Positions 9,462-17,488 are shown, numbered from the stretch's first letter. The stretch: DNA of 64,000 nucleotides from Candidatus Bathyarchaeota archaeon (GCA_026014745.1 JAOZHS010000002.1:124001-188000), one strand, 5' to 3'. Program-made: numbers and translations. Notes: a model not told the origin generated them from the sequence alone.

Positions 9462-9776
9462 TTAATATCGGACAATTTTGTGGCGACTCCGCCCTAACCG
9501 CCGCTTACGCTGCGTCTCCGCCTCAGTAACTTTGGAGTTCCCCGACTTAACGTCAACCACCTTCGCGTCGCCTACTGTATTGCCGAAAAAGTCACGTTCC
9601 TGCATCACAAAATCACCGCCCCGACGCAACTTCGAACAATCATTGCCTTTTACGGCTTGCTCGTAGGCGAAGCGGTCTTTGGCGATTTTTCCCTGCGTAC
9701 GCCTGCCAGTTTGAGGAAACCTACGATTGGTGTTGCCAAATCCATAGGGCTTATCGGGCGAAGGTTTTTTGCTCAA
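9462..9776 (-). CDS. Small PD-(D/E)XK nuclease-like protein
   Basis: 104 residues, starting at TTG right after an in-frame TGA. The C-terminal half has GGDFVMQERD, then VVDVKSGNSKVTEAETQ and a basic tail HKIVRY. That spacing (Asp, then D-V-K-x-G, then a Gln-containing helix) resembles the core of PD-(D/E)XK nucleases and resolvase-like proteins, but the hydrophobic core is short. It lies 48 bp downstream of a DNA methyltransferase on the same strand, so a restriction-modification role is possible but not shown. The N-terminal 45 residues are basic and of low complexity. Confidence 0.5.
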   Translation of the reverse strand: MSKKPSPDKPYGFGNTNRRFPQTGRRTQGKIAKDRFAYEQAVKGNDCSKLRRGGDFVMQERDFFGNTVGDAKVVDVKSGNSKVTEAETQRKRRLGRSRHKIVRY

Positions 9777-9824
9777 ATCTTTTCAGCTCTTCCATAAATT
9801 ACGCAACAGTTACTATACATTAAA

Positions 9825-10712
9825 TTACTGCCTAATTATCTCCACAACAGCTTCCTTTGAGGCAAGATTAGCGGTTTTTTTGGTGATGACCGCACACAAG
9901 TTGGAGTCCACTTCGTAACCGATGCTGTTTCGCCCATTCTTCATTGCAACCATGGTTGTTGTTCCGGAACCCAAGAAGGGGTCAAGCACGGTTTCGCCTT
10001 TTACACTAAACATTCTGATGAGGCGTCCAGCGACTTCTTCAGGATAAGCAGCGGTTCGACGTTGCAGCTCGTCTTCAGTTTGGCGGGTACCCTTGAAGCT
10101 CCAGATTTGGCTAAACCACTCATCCCGCTGGGTTTTCGTGAATGCGCTATCGTATCGGGCGGCGTCTTTTGGTTGAAACTTGCGCAGCTCACCCTTGCGG
10201 AAAAGCAGTATAAACTCACAATCCAACGTAACATATGCGTTTGGGGGAAGAAAGCCTGAGCCCAAAAAGGCGCCTTTACCCTTGTAGGCGGGTTTATTGG
10301 TGGGTTTCTTCCAGAGAATGTAGGGGAGTGTTGTGAAGCCGATTTTTTCGCAAACTTCGATGATGCGGCTGTGGTTGGGGAAAAGCTGGAATTTTCCGTT
10401 GATGCTGCGGGTGGCGTCGCCGACGTTGATGGCTGCAATGCCCCCGTCGCAGAGGACGCGGTAGGTTTCTGCCCAGACAGCCCCAAGATAGCTGTGCATA
10501 GCGTCATATATGGCGCGGACTGTTGCTTCGTTGGGGGTTTCTTTTTGTTTGTTCCACAACTCAGCGATGGCGGGGTCAACTCTGCAGAAGGCGTCATCCC
10601 ACATGGCTATCAGGGGATAAGGCGGCGATGTAACCATCAGCTCTACCGAGCCATCTGTGAGTTCGCGCATGTTTTGGCTGTTGCCAAAGATAATCTTGTG
10701 GTAAGTCTGCAT
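9825..10712 (-). CDS. DNA methyltransferase (beta-class amino-methyltransferase, probably N4-cytosine)
   Basis: 295 residues. The catalytic motif IV VTSPPYP lies near residue 29 and the SAM-binding motif I DPFLGSGTTT near residue 243. This order marks the beta class of DNA amino-methyltransferases. A Ser-Pro-Pro-Tyr motif is typical of N4-cytosine enzymes, though some N6-adenine enzymes share it. ATG start at 10712. There is no clear target-recognition insertion beyond the central 150 residues, so the recognition site cannot be read from the sequence. It precedes the small nuclease-like gene and lies just outside the integrated element. Confidence 0.85.
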   Translation of the reverse strand: MQTYHKIIFGNSQNMRELTDGSVELMVTSPPYPLIAMWDDAFCRVDPAIAELWNKQKETPNEATVRAIYDAMHSYLGAVWAETYRVLCDGGIAAINVGDATRSINGKFQLFPNHSRIIEVCEKIGFTTLPYILWKKPTNKPAYKGKGAFLGSGFLPPNAYVTLDCEFILLFRKGELRKFQPKDAARYDSAFTKTQRDEWFSQIWSFKGTRQTEDELQRRTAAYPEEVAGRLIRMFSVKGETVLDPFLGSGTTTMVAMKNGRNSIGYEVDSNLCAVITKKTANLASKEAVVEIIRQ

Positions 10713-11446
10713 CGCCTCATACTATCGGTGAGTGGCATTTTTACCTTTGCGGTAAAAAACTGTGTATCCAGCGGTTTCTTAAGTACTGATTTTTAACATG
10801 TTACTGGGGAGTTTTTTGGTCAATACCGGCCTACCCCTCTTAGGAGTGCAAGGTTATTTTTAGTGACCTATAAGGGTGGGGAAGAAAGCTATTTAGGGGG
10901 ATGTGTATTGGGTTTAGGGTTGAGCATTGGGGTGAGACTGTTCCTACTCAGCGATGTCTCTTTCTCATCACTTTCTCCGATGCTGGGAAGTAAGGCATGC
11001 TTCACAGGCGCTCTTCACCCCACAAAATATCTCAACTAGCAATATTTAAGACTTGGGTTATTGTACACGGTTCAATTTCGGTATTGGACGTGTGGAGAAA
11101 AAAACCAGACTATACATACCCCCACATGCACATGGCGGCGACATTAACATAGACCTATGTTGAGCATGTGGAAGAGTTCGGTTATGCCACACCCAAACAG
11201 ACGCAAAAACACGTCGCAAACCCAAAAAACAACCCAAACCAACAACTAACTTGTGGCAGCCGTAAAACCGCCACACCCACACAAAGAGAAAAAACCAAAA
11301 AAGAAATACTGCCAAAAAAGAGAACCGGTACCGCCCATCAAAAAGAGGCACCCAACAAAATTTACCACACAGTCCATTCGACGCATAAGGAAGGGGTGGG
11401 AAATGATTAATAAGACAGAAGTAGACAGTTTTCTATCCCAACACGC
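10713..11446. other. 734-bp gap between methyltransferase and tRNA-Leu
   Basis: No convincing protein gene. The left part carries a structured element (10929-11024, listed separately) preceded by a TATA-like CTATTTAG at 10889-10896. The segment 11100-11440 is C/A-rich on the plus strand and contains short inverted repeats, such as ACATAG-AC-CTATGT around 11148-11161 and a TGTGGC/GCCACA pair around 11250-11275. An 80-codon reading frame here (11168-11410) has simple, Lys/Thr/Pro-rich content and no ribosome binding site, so it is not called. A TATA-like GATTAATAAG at 11404-11413 suits the tRNA. Confidence 0.4.
10929..11024 (+). ncRNA. Candidate small structured RNA (H/ACA-like hairpin)
   Basis: The 5' arm GGGGTGAGA (10929-10937) pairs with TCTTCACCCC (11012-11021) with one bulged T, enclosing about 75 nt with a partial inner stem (CAGC/GCTG). 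The trinucleotide ACA follows the stem directly at 11022-11024, as in archaeal H/ACA guide RNAs. A TATA-like box with a purine-rich BRE-like stretch sits about 30-40 nt upstream. I could not define the guide pockets or a kink-turn with confidence, and the hairpin is longer than most single H/ACA units. It could also be an unrelated structured RNA. Confidence 0.3.
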
Positions 11447-11571
11447 GCTACGGTAACCAAGCCAGGTCAAAGGTGAAGGACTCAAGATCAACGTTTGGCC
11501 GGCAGGTCTGGCCCCACGGATGGGAAATCCTTTCCCGCAGGGGTTCGCAGGTTCGAATCCTGCCCGTAGCA
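11447..11571 (+). tRNA. tRNA-Leu (anticodon CAA) with intron
   Basis: The acceptor strand GCTACGG (11447-11453) pairs with CCGTAGC (11564-11570); discriminator A at 11571; no CCA is encoded. The D-arm closes with ACC/GGT. The anticodon stem AAGGA/TCCTT frames the loop CTCAAGA (11481-11487), anticodon CAA. About 40 nt (roughly 11488-11527) interrupt the sequence just 3' of the anticodon loop, the usual archaeal intron position processed through a bulge-helix-bulge. A long CCC-GCA-GGGG variable arm confirms a Leu-type class II tRNA. The T-arm GCAGG-TTCGAAT-CCTGC is intact and forms the left end of element E1. Confidence 0.92.
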
Positions 11572-11572
11572 C
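11547..11572 (+). repeat. att left copy of E1 (inside tRNA-Leu)
   Basis: A 26-bp sequence covering the T-arm and 3' acceptor strand of tRNA-Leu plus one base. It is identical to 18367-18392, and the bases on both sides differ between the copies, so the repeat limits are sharp. It restores a complete tRNA at the left junction. Confidence 0.9.
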
Positions 11573-11639
11573 TTTTACCGCTACCTGCCCCACTTTTAAC
11601 ATAGAACTCTTAACGGACATCCTGAAAGTGGAGCAGCAC

Positions 11640-12488
11640 ATGAGAGCCAACGGCAACGCTGAAAGCACGATCGAAAGCACCATTAGGCGTTTGAAATTTT
11701 TAGGCAAAAATACAAACTTGGGAATACCGCAAATCTGCAAAGATTACATAACAAATTACAACGCAAGCAACGCATACAAAGAAGGCTTAGCAATGGCATA
11801 CAACCGTTATGCAGTATGCTTTAAGCTGAAATGGGAAATACCATATTTTCAAAAAGAGGAAAGATTGCCAAATGTTCCAAGTGTAGAAGAAGCCAACATA
11901 ATCATATCATCATTTAGCAGAAAATGGGCAACAATATTCACTATACTAAAAGAAACAGGACTAAGACCAATAGAGTTACACAGAACCTCTCTCAAAAACA
12001 TAGACTTAGAAAAAGGAACAATAAACGCAAAATCGTGCAAAAGAGGAAACGCAAGAATCCTAAAAATTACAGATTCAACCTTAGCAATGCTCAGAACATA
12101 CATCACAGAAAACAAAAGCAAAAACCTATTTCCAAAACCACACGACCAATGTAAAATATGGACTTTAGGAAGAAACCGCACAGCAAAAAAACTAAACAGA
12201 CCCGAACTAATCAAATACAGACTATACGACCTAAGACACCACTTCGCAACAATGCTATACCATAAGACCAAAGATATTTTATTGGTAAAACAGCAACTCG
12301 GACACAAAAAAATAGAGCATACCCTAATCTACACACACCTATTCAACTTCAAAACAGACGAATACATCTCAAGAACTGTGCAACTCGGAACACCAACAAC
12401 CCTAAAAGAAATATGCGAACTCGCAGAAGCTGGCTTTACCAAATTCACTGAAATCGAAGGCTACCAAATATTTAAAAAGCCAAAATAG
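11640..12488 (+). CDS. int: Tyrosine recombinase / integrase of element E1
   Basis: About 282 residues from the ATG at 11640, with GGAG six bases upstream (11630-11633). The open frame runs back through the tRNA to 11520, but translation of the T-arm (GSNPARS) is clearly not original coding. An N-terminal SAM-like core-binding segment precedes the catalytic domain: first Arg in TGLRPIELH, then YDLRHHFAT (the usual HxxR box with Tyr instead of the first His), then LGHKKIEHT and nucleophile Tyr in IYTHL. Expected to recombine the plasmid attP with the tRNA-Leu 3' end. Placement directly beside the att site is typical. Confidence 0.9.
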   Translation: MRANGNAESTIESTIRRLKFLGKNTNLGIPQICKDYITNYNASNAYKEGLAMAYNRYAVCFKLKWEIPYFQKEERLPNVPSVEEANIIISSFSRKWATIFTILKETGLRPIELHRTSLKNIDLEKGTINAKSCKRGNARILKITDSTLAMLRTYITENKSKNLFPKPHDQCKIWTLGRNRTAKKLNRPELIKYRLYDLRHHFATMLYHKTKDILLVKQQLGHKKIEHTLIYTHLFNFKTDEYISRTVQLGTPTTLKEICELAEAGFTKFTEIEGYQIFKKPK

Positions 12489-12569
12489 TTGTGTAGCCAT
12501 CATAAAAGGCACCTATAAGAGAGTAAATTGCGAAAAAATTAATAGTACCTGTAATTAGTAACTTTTCTT

Positions 12570-13337
12570 GTGCCTTACAAACAAAATAGAAAAGTTACTA
12601 GTATTGCTCAAATTATCGATAAATTATCAGAGGATTTAGAAAATCAGGGCAAAATTGTCTGGTATAGAGGTCAATCGGATAAAAAATGGTCGCTTACTCC
12701 ATCAATTTATAGAAACAATGTAAAACAAGACCTCAGCGAAATGCATTTATTAAAACATTTCAAACAGGATGCTATTTCGTTATTCAATAGAAACAACAAT
12801 AATATGCAGCCACATGAATGGTTGTTTATTATGCGACATTATGGGGTGCCAACGCGCCTTCTAGATTGGACCGAGAGCGCGCTAGTGGCAACTCACTTCG
12901 CAACAGAGCAAGAAGAAGTTGATGGCTCATTATGGATGTTATTTCCAAAAAAATTGAATCAACAAGATGGAAGGCACTTCTCCAACGTTGAAACGAGTCT
13001 GCCGTCTTTCGAAGAAGATACTGAAGTTATGCGCGATTATGAACCTAGAGAGGCTCTCGAAAAACAGAGGAAACTTGACATTAACCCTATCGCGTTTATA
13101 TGCCCACGAAATATTCCTCGCATGAGAGCGCAGAGAAGCGTTTACACCATCCACCATATCAAAAGTACCCCCATAGAGGAAATAGGTGATAAATCACATG
13201 TTTGGAGGTACATTATTCCAAAGGAGTCAAAAGCCAAAATAAGACGTGAGCTAGCAATTTTAGGATTCAGTGATTTCCAGATTTTTCCCGAAGCCAAATT
13301 TATCGGTCAAAAGTTGCAAAAAGAGTGTGAAAAATGA
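12570..13337 (+). CDS. FRG-domain protein
   Basis: 255 residues. WYRGQSDKKWSLTPSIYR lies at about 31-48 and MRHYGVPTRLLDWTESALVATHFAT at about 89-113; these are the two conserved blocks of the FRG domain, named for its F/Y-R-G motif. FRG proteins are frequent in bacterial and archaeal mobile elements and are suspected of roles in phage defence, but their biochemical activity is not settled. It starts at GTG 12570 with no clear ribosome binding site. Its stop overlaps the next gene's start by four bases, so the two are co-translated. Strongly A-rich, like the rest of E1. Confidence 0.85.
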   Translation: MPYKQNRKVTSIAQIIDKLSEDLENQGKIVWYRGQSDKKWSLTPSIYRNNVKQDLSEMHLLKHFKQDAISLFNRNNNNMQPHEWLFIMRHYGVPTRLLDWTESALVATHFATEQEEVDGSLWMLFPKKLNQQDGRHFSNVETSLPSFEEDTEVMRDYEPREALEKQRKLDINPIAFICPRNIPRMRAQRSVYTIHHIKSTPIEEIGDKSHVWRYIIPKESKAKIRRELAILGFSDFQIFPEAKFIGQKLQKECEK

Positions 13338-14428
13338 GCCTGAAAACTTACGCTATGCAAAACAATGCGATTTTGGGTTTAAATCTTATTACCGACCAGA
13401 TCGAATTTACCCCGACTTATCAGCGAAATAGCGATGTTTGGGATAAAGAAAAAAGGCAATTATTCATTGACTCAATATTGAATCATTTTGATATTCCAAA
13501 AATATATTTCCATGACATAAGTGCTCAACATCGAAAACTTCCAAACGGGAAGGAACTAAAATACGCAATTATCGATGGAAAACAAAGGATGGAGACTATC
13601 CTTCAATTTATGGCTGACAGTTTCCCTCTCGCAGACGATTTCGTTTACTATGAAGAACCCAAAATCAAACCTTTAGGTTTGACGTATTCTGAAATAGCCA
13701 AGAAATATCCAGAAATCAAAACAAGATTTGATTGCTATACATTACCCATAATTATTGTTGAAACTGATGATACTGAACTCATCGATGAAATGTTTTCTCG
13801 GTTGAACGAAGCGGTAGCACTAAGTTCTGCTGAGAAGAGAAACGCTTTAGGTGGTCCAATACCGAAATTCATTAATGAGCTTGCAGGCCACCCCTTCTTT
13901 ACAAGTAAAGTTAATTTTTCAAACAAGCGATATCAGCATAAAGAAACTGCTGCTAAGCTACTATTCCTTGAAGATACTATTTATTACCAAAGGAGAATAA
14001 TCGATACCAAGAGAGCATTTCTTGATGCGTTTGTAAAAGAGTATAAAAGAAGACAAGTTAGAGCTCAACAAAAAATAGTAGCTAAAGACCCAAAAATATT
14101 ACTTGATGCAGTCAGGGATAGGCTAGATAGACTTGACAAAGTGTTTCTAAATAAAGACCCATTACTCAGCCAGCAAGGCATCGTTATTATTTACTACCTG
14201 CTCATGAGGAAAGCCGATAAATGTCATAATTCTGAAATAATAACACGAGACAAGCTGGAGAACTTCAACCTCTTAGTATTTAATAACAAAATTGTGGCTG
14301 AACATGAGATCAGTGAGGCTGACTTTGACTACCTTGAATTCGACAGATTATCAATGCAAGGTTCAAATGATGCTAATTCAATAAAGGAAAGGCTTAGAAT
14401 AATAAGTTCATTTTTTGGACTTGAGTAG
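13334..14428 (+). CDS. DUF262 (GmrSD-N / ParB-like nuclease fold) protein
   Basis: 364 residues. Diagnostic DUF262 blocks are FTPTYQRNSDVWDKEKRQLFIDSIL near 27-50, YAIIDGKQRMETILQF near 75-90 (the D-G-x-Q-R signature), and MFSRLNEAVALSSAEKRNALGG near 153-175. DUF262 is the N-terminal NTP-dependent domain of GmrS/GmrSD type IV restriction enzymes and of other defence proteins. The usual C-terminal HNH (DUF1524) nuclease is absent; the last 150 residues are helical with no motif I recognise. ATGA overlap with the FRG gene argues that the two act together. Confidence 0.85.
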   Translation: MSLKTYAMQNNAILGLNLITDQIEFTPTYQRNSDVWDKEKRQLFIDSILNHFDIPKIYFHDISAQHRKLPNGKELKYAIIDGKQRMETILQFMADSFPLADDFVYYEEPKIKPLGLTYSEIAKKYPEIKTRFDCYTLPIIIVETDDTELIDEMFSRLNEAVALSSAEKRNALGGPIPKFINELAGHPFFTSKVNFSNKRYQHKETAAKLLFLEDTIYYQRRIIDTKRAFLDAFVKEYKRRQVRAQQKIVAKDPKILLDAVRDRLDRLDKVFLNKDPLLSQQGIVIIYYLLMRKADKCHNSEIITRDKLENFNLLVFNNKIVAEHEISEADFDYLEFDRLSMQGSNDANSIKERLRIISSFFGLE

Positions 14429-14587
14429 GGACATTAGCTCAGTTCCAATCGCTTCGCTTGCGCATGCGCGCTCGCTCCGCTCTTGCCGTGCATCACGCAA
14501 AAGCCAAACGATACGCCAAAAAAAGAAAACCGCAGAAAAGTTCAGCCTAACCGTAAAAAGGGGAATAAAAATAGCCGTATCAAACAG

Positions 14588-14944
14588 TCATCGTTGACTA
14601 TTCATAGATTGTTGAAAAGGCAAACCAGACGAAACCTTAACGTAAGGAATCAACGGCAGATTAGGGTAACGCTTCTGGACATCAAGGACTTTCTCGGCAG
14701 CTTTACGAATCTTTTTGTAGTCACCAGAAGTAACAGACATCGTAGTTAAGTCACCCTTCAAATCTATCACTTCAACCTCGTAGAGTTTGCTTGGTTTACC
14801 ATTATAAGTGCTGTCCACAGGCTTTGGACGCTTCAAAACAATGAAAACCAACTCATTCTTAGGAAGGAAATTCTTCTCGCCCTCAAGCAGTGAACCGAAC
14901 TCTTCAACACTCGCATCTAGGCTTTTAGCATCTTTAACGCTCAT
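14588..14944 (-). CDS. Hypothetical E1 protein, third gene of the rep operon
   Basis: 118 residues; not recognised. The middle (ELVFIVLKRPKPVDSTYNGKPSKLYEVEVIDLKGDLTTMSVTSGD) reads as alternating beta strands, compatible with an OB-like or small beta-barrel fold, followed by a helix and a conserved-looking NLPLIPYVKV. It sits immediately downstream of the 95-residue gene with no gap, in one operon with the replication initiator. A single-stranded DNA-binding or replication accessory role is a guess from position only. Confidence 0.6.
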   Translation of the reverse strand: MSVKDAKSLDASVEEFGSLLEGEKNFLPKNELVFIVLKRPKPVDSTYNGKPSKLYEVEVIDLKGDLTTMSVTSGDYKKIRKAAEKVLDVQKRYPNLPLIPYVKVSSGLPFQQSMNSQR

Positions 14945-15232
14945 TCAAATTTCACCTCCCCTCTCCCGTAGTTCATTAGGTGAGCAAAATTCAATCTCAA
15001 TTTCTAAATCAGCGCAGAAATGAAACTCTAAGAAATCCTGATAACAAACAGGCAAGACAGCTTTAGAGTAGTAGAACCGTTTAACCAAAAAAGTATGCCT
15101 AAATGCACCCTTCTTAAACGTCAACTCAAGAACAGGCGAATAAACATCATAATGAATAACCACCTCTAAATGAGTAAGTGAAAACACTTTCTCGCCCAGA
15201 CAGTGAGCGTTGGAGAGGGAACACTCATTCAT
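14945..15232 (-). CDS. Hypothetical E1 protein, second gene of the rep operon
   Basis: 95 residues, not recognised. It is rich in aromatic residues and beta strands (VVIHYDVYSPVLELTFKKGAFRHTFLVKRFYY) with four Cys, but no clear zinc motif. Its start overlaps the end of the HUH Rep gene by eight bases, so it is translationally coupled to rep. Found here only as part of the three-gene rep operon on the minus strand. Confidence 0.6.
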   Translation of the reverse strand: MNECSLSNAHCLGEKVFSLTHLEVVIHYDVYSPVLELTFKKGAFRHTFLVKRFYYSKAVLPVCYQDFLEFHFCADLEIEIEFCSPNELRERGGEI

Positions 15233-16175
15233 AGTGACCCCTCACTTTGGGCGCTTCAATCCACTTTACATTCCCGCCGCTATCATACAAGTCATCCTCA
15301 TATTCCTCTACCCACCATTGAGCATCCAAGGGGTCGCCTAAACCAACGTACTTAACGGGAACTAAGTCGTGACCGCAGATAGGGCAGACATGCTTTTTCT
15401 TACGTTCCCCCGCTACAAGCTTATGTTTAGTATAAGCCATAACGCCAACCCATGAGCCAACGTGAGAACGAATCTTACCGTAAACTATGGTCGCATGGTT
15501 TAGCTGATAGTAGGCAGTTCCAAAAACGGTCTTACGAGCACCCTTAACCTTAACGATATAGCCATCCGTCAAGTTTAAGCGTCGCGTTAGACCTTCAAAG
15601 CCCGAGCAATTCCAGCATTCCAGCTTTGACTTTTTGCAGCGCCGACACGCACCATAACCGCCGTCTAAGAAGCCTAAAAAGTGGAAATGGGGCGCATAGA
15701 ACCAATGTGCAGACTCACCGAAATATGTCTCGTTAGCTCTATGGTAGCGTTGGGCATGAAAAATCATAAAGCCCCCCAGAAAACCACGGTCTTTAGCAGC
15801 CTTTAGCGCTTTGACTTTGAGTTTATCGTAGGGCAAGCCATAGTCTGACACAGGACAAGAAACTATAATGTGCTCAGGGCAACCGAATTTGACGTAGAAG
15901 GGCTTAAACTGCTGCTCTACCCTGTCGGCTTGCTTGATTGCCCAACGCCTAAAACAAACTGGACACTCGGGACGGTCACAACTATGATAAACTCGTCTGA
16001 TGAAAACCTTGCCAGCATGGTTAACGCCGTCCAGAGTCATTAAACGGTGTAAATCCTCACGCAGACAGCCGACATGACCCATGAATTGACCGCACTTATC
16101 ATCCTTCTGTTTACCGTCACCAACACGGAGGTAACCGAGTTTTTGCATGAACTCAATTTCAGCAACAGCCGTCAA
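15225..16175 (-). CDS. rep: HUH-type rolling-circle replication initiator (Rep)
   Basis: 316 residues, TTG start with GGGAG about ten bases upstream. A Cys cluster CDRPECPVCFRRW (near 66-78) is followed by the HUH metal site in APHFHFLGF (near 173-180), then a zinc pair CRRCKKSKLECWNC and another CPICGHD near the C-terminus. Candidate nucleophile tyrosines are in AYYQLNHATI (near 225) and VMAYTKHK. This order matches rolling-circle Rep proteins of archaeal plasmids and pleolipovirus-like elements, which nick one strand at the double-strand origin. The first gene of a three-gene operon. The 118-bp divergent gap upstream is a candidate origin. Confidence 0.8.
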   Translation of the reverse strand: MTAVAEIEFMQKLGYLRVGDGKQKDDKCGQFMGHVGCLREDLHRLMTLDGVNHAGKVFIRRVYHSCDRPECPVCFRRWAIKQADRVEQQFKPFYVKFGCPEHIIVSCPVSDYGLPYDKLKVKALKAAKDRGFLGGFMIFHAQRYHRANETYFGESAHWFYAPHFHFLGFLDGGYGACRRCKKSKLECWNCSGFEGLTRRLNLTDGYIVKVKGARKTVFGTAYYQLNHATIVYGKIRSHVGSWVGVMAYTKHKLVAGERKKKHVCPICGHDLVPVKYVGLGDPLDAQWWVEEYEDDLYDSGGNVKWIEAPKVRGHYE

Positions 16176-16293
16176 TTTTCACAAGCTCCCATTTGTTATT
16201 CATATAGAACTCCACGCAAGCGTTAACCCGAAAGCGATATAAAGAAATTAATGAAACCTTTTACATTAAAAATGAAACTAATTAGGTGGGGTT

Positions 16294-17292
16294 ATGCAAG
16301 CAGAAGGCATAGATAAAGAAGCCATCAATAAGATTACAAAACTCGCATCAATACGGGAAAAAGCATTTTTCACAATTATGCGTCAATCAGGATTAAACCC
16401 AAAAATGCTAATGCAACTCAAAATCAAAGACATAGAACAAGGCATGCCCATACCTTGTAAAATAAGCTTACCTAACGAACTAAGAAAGGACAAACGCCAA
16501 AAATATCCAATCTTCGTAGGAAAAGAAGCCGTAACCTACCTAAACCAATACTTAAAGACCAGAAATAACTTAACCTCTGAAAGCTTACTTTTTTCAAGCC
16601 ATAATAACCCTGAAAAAGAAATCAACACCAAAGACGTAAGCAGAACCTTCAAACGAATAATAACCAAAAAAATAATCCCCACTTTAACAAACAAAGCTGA
16701 GAAAGATAAACTAAACAAGCTAACGTTATATGACCTGATTAATTTTTATAAAGAAAATACCAAGTCTTATGTTAAAACTCTGAAAAATACCGAAGGGTTT
16801 GAGACTGAGACTTTTTTCAAAACGATGTATAACGAGAAAGCATTACCCTTTTTGGAAATTCAAGAAGAGATTACAATAGAGGTCAGATACAATAAAAAAA
16901 GGCTCCAAAAAGAAATCAGAGAACTACATGCACAAAACAAATCAATGAAACAAACAATTGCAAGAGATTCCGATTTTATAAGTGAAATCCTAACTCTTCT
17001 CTACAATAATAAGGGTGACCCAGAGACACGCGAAAACGAAGACATAGGCGATGACTTTATCGCGCTTTGGAAAGAGACAAGTAACAAACAGTGGAATCTA
17101 CCCACTTATGTGGGTTTTCACATGCCTTTTGAATGGTTAGATATAGTTGAAGAATTGACAAAAACACTTAAACAAATCAAAAAACCTTACGACGAATTTG
17201 AAGCCAAACATGGAATTAATTTAGATAAAGCTTTACAAGAGTTAGAGCCGAGCGAGAGGCAAGCAATTGAGGGGAAAATGCGGTTAGATTGA
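16294..17292 (+). CDS. Catalytically degenerate tyrosine-recombinase-like protein with coiled coil
   Basis: 332 residues, ATG with a GGTGGGG element just before it. The N-terminal ~150 residues follow the recombinase catalytic fold: FFTIMRQSGLNPKMLMQLKIKDIEQG aligns with the usual SGLRxSELLxLxxxDI, but the catalytic Arg is Asn. The later box (LTLYDLINFYKEN) has lost the HxxR residues, and no LGH...Y motif follows. Residues ~185-230 are predicted coiled coil (KKRLQKEIRELHAQNKSMKQ). It is divergent from rep. Probably a DNA-binding regulator or structural protein derived from an integrase rather than an active enzyme. Confidence 0.65.
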   Translation: MQAEGIDKEAINKITKLASIREKAFFTIMRQSGLNPKMLMQLKIKDIEQGMPIPCKISLPNELRKDKRQKYPIFVGKEAVTYLNQYLKTRNNLTSESLLFSSHNNPEKEINTKDVSRTFKRIITKKIIPTLTNKAEKDKLNKLTLYDLINFYKENTKSYVKTLKNTEGFETETFFKTMYNEKALPFLEIQEEITIEVRYNKKRLQKEIRELHAQNKSMKQTIARDSDFISEILTLLYNNKGDPETRENEDIGDDFIALWKETSNKQWNLPTYVGFHMPFEWLDIVEELTKTLKQIKKPYDEFEAKHGINLDKALQELEPSERQAIEGKMRLD

Positions 17293-17443
17293 CTCAAAGC
17301 AAACAGTGTATGCATATCGCTAAGGGGAATCGAACAAAGTATTTAGGAATCACGCCACCGCAGACATCAACCGCAAGGGTTGAGTCTCGCACCCCAATGA
17401 CGAAACCTCTACACAGTAACAGCCAAAATCCATTCGTTAGTTA

Positions 17444-17459
17444 GTCAAGAAACCTTGAC
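17444..17459. promoter_or_regulatory. Palindrome GTCAAG-N4-CTTGAC upstream of a surface-protein gene
   Basis: The site reads GTCAAGAAACCTTGAC: 6-bp perfect inverted arms around four bases. It lies about 30 bp upstream of the TATA-like box (17489-17496) of the gene starting at 17520. The same palindrome occurs at 47223, 47903 and, with one mismatch, 47938, all between genes. Spacing and symmetry fit a dimeric transcription factor. Confidence 0.55.
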
Positions 17460-17488
17460 AGGGCTTAGTAGATGTGTAGACAAGAATG

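Noticed and set aside
11168-11410. 80-codon plus-strand frame in the gap before tRNA-Leu
   Set aside because: Arises from C/A-rich DNA; no ribosome binding site and no domain-like pattern.
14429-14587. GC-rich palindrome GCGCATGCGC after the DUF262 gene as a possible origin
   Set aside because: Single short palindrome without iterons or AT-rich unwinding region; the divergent gap upstream of rep is a better origin candidate.
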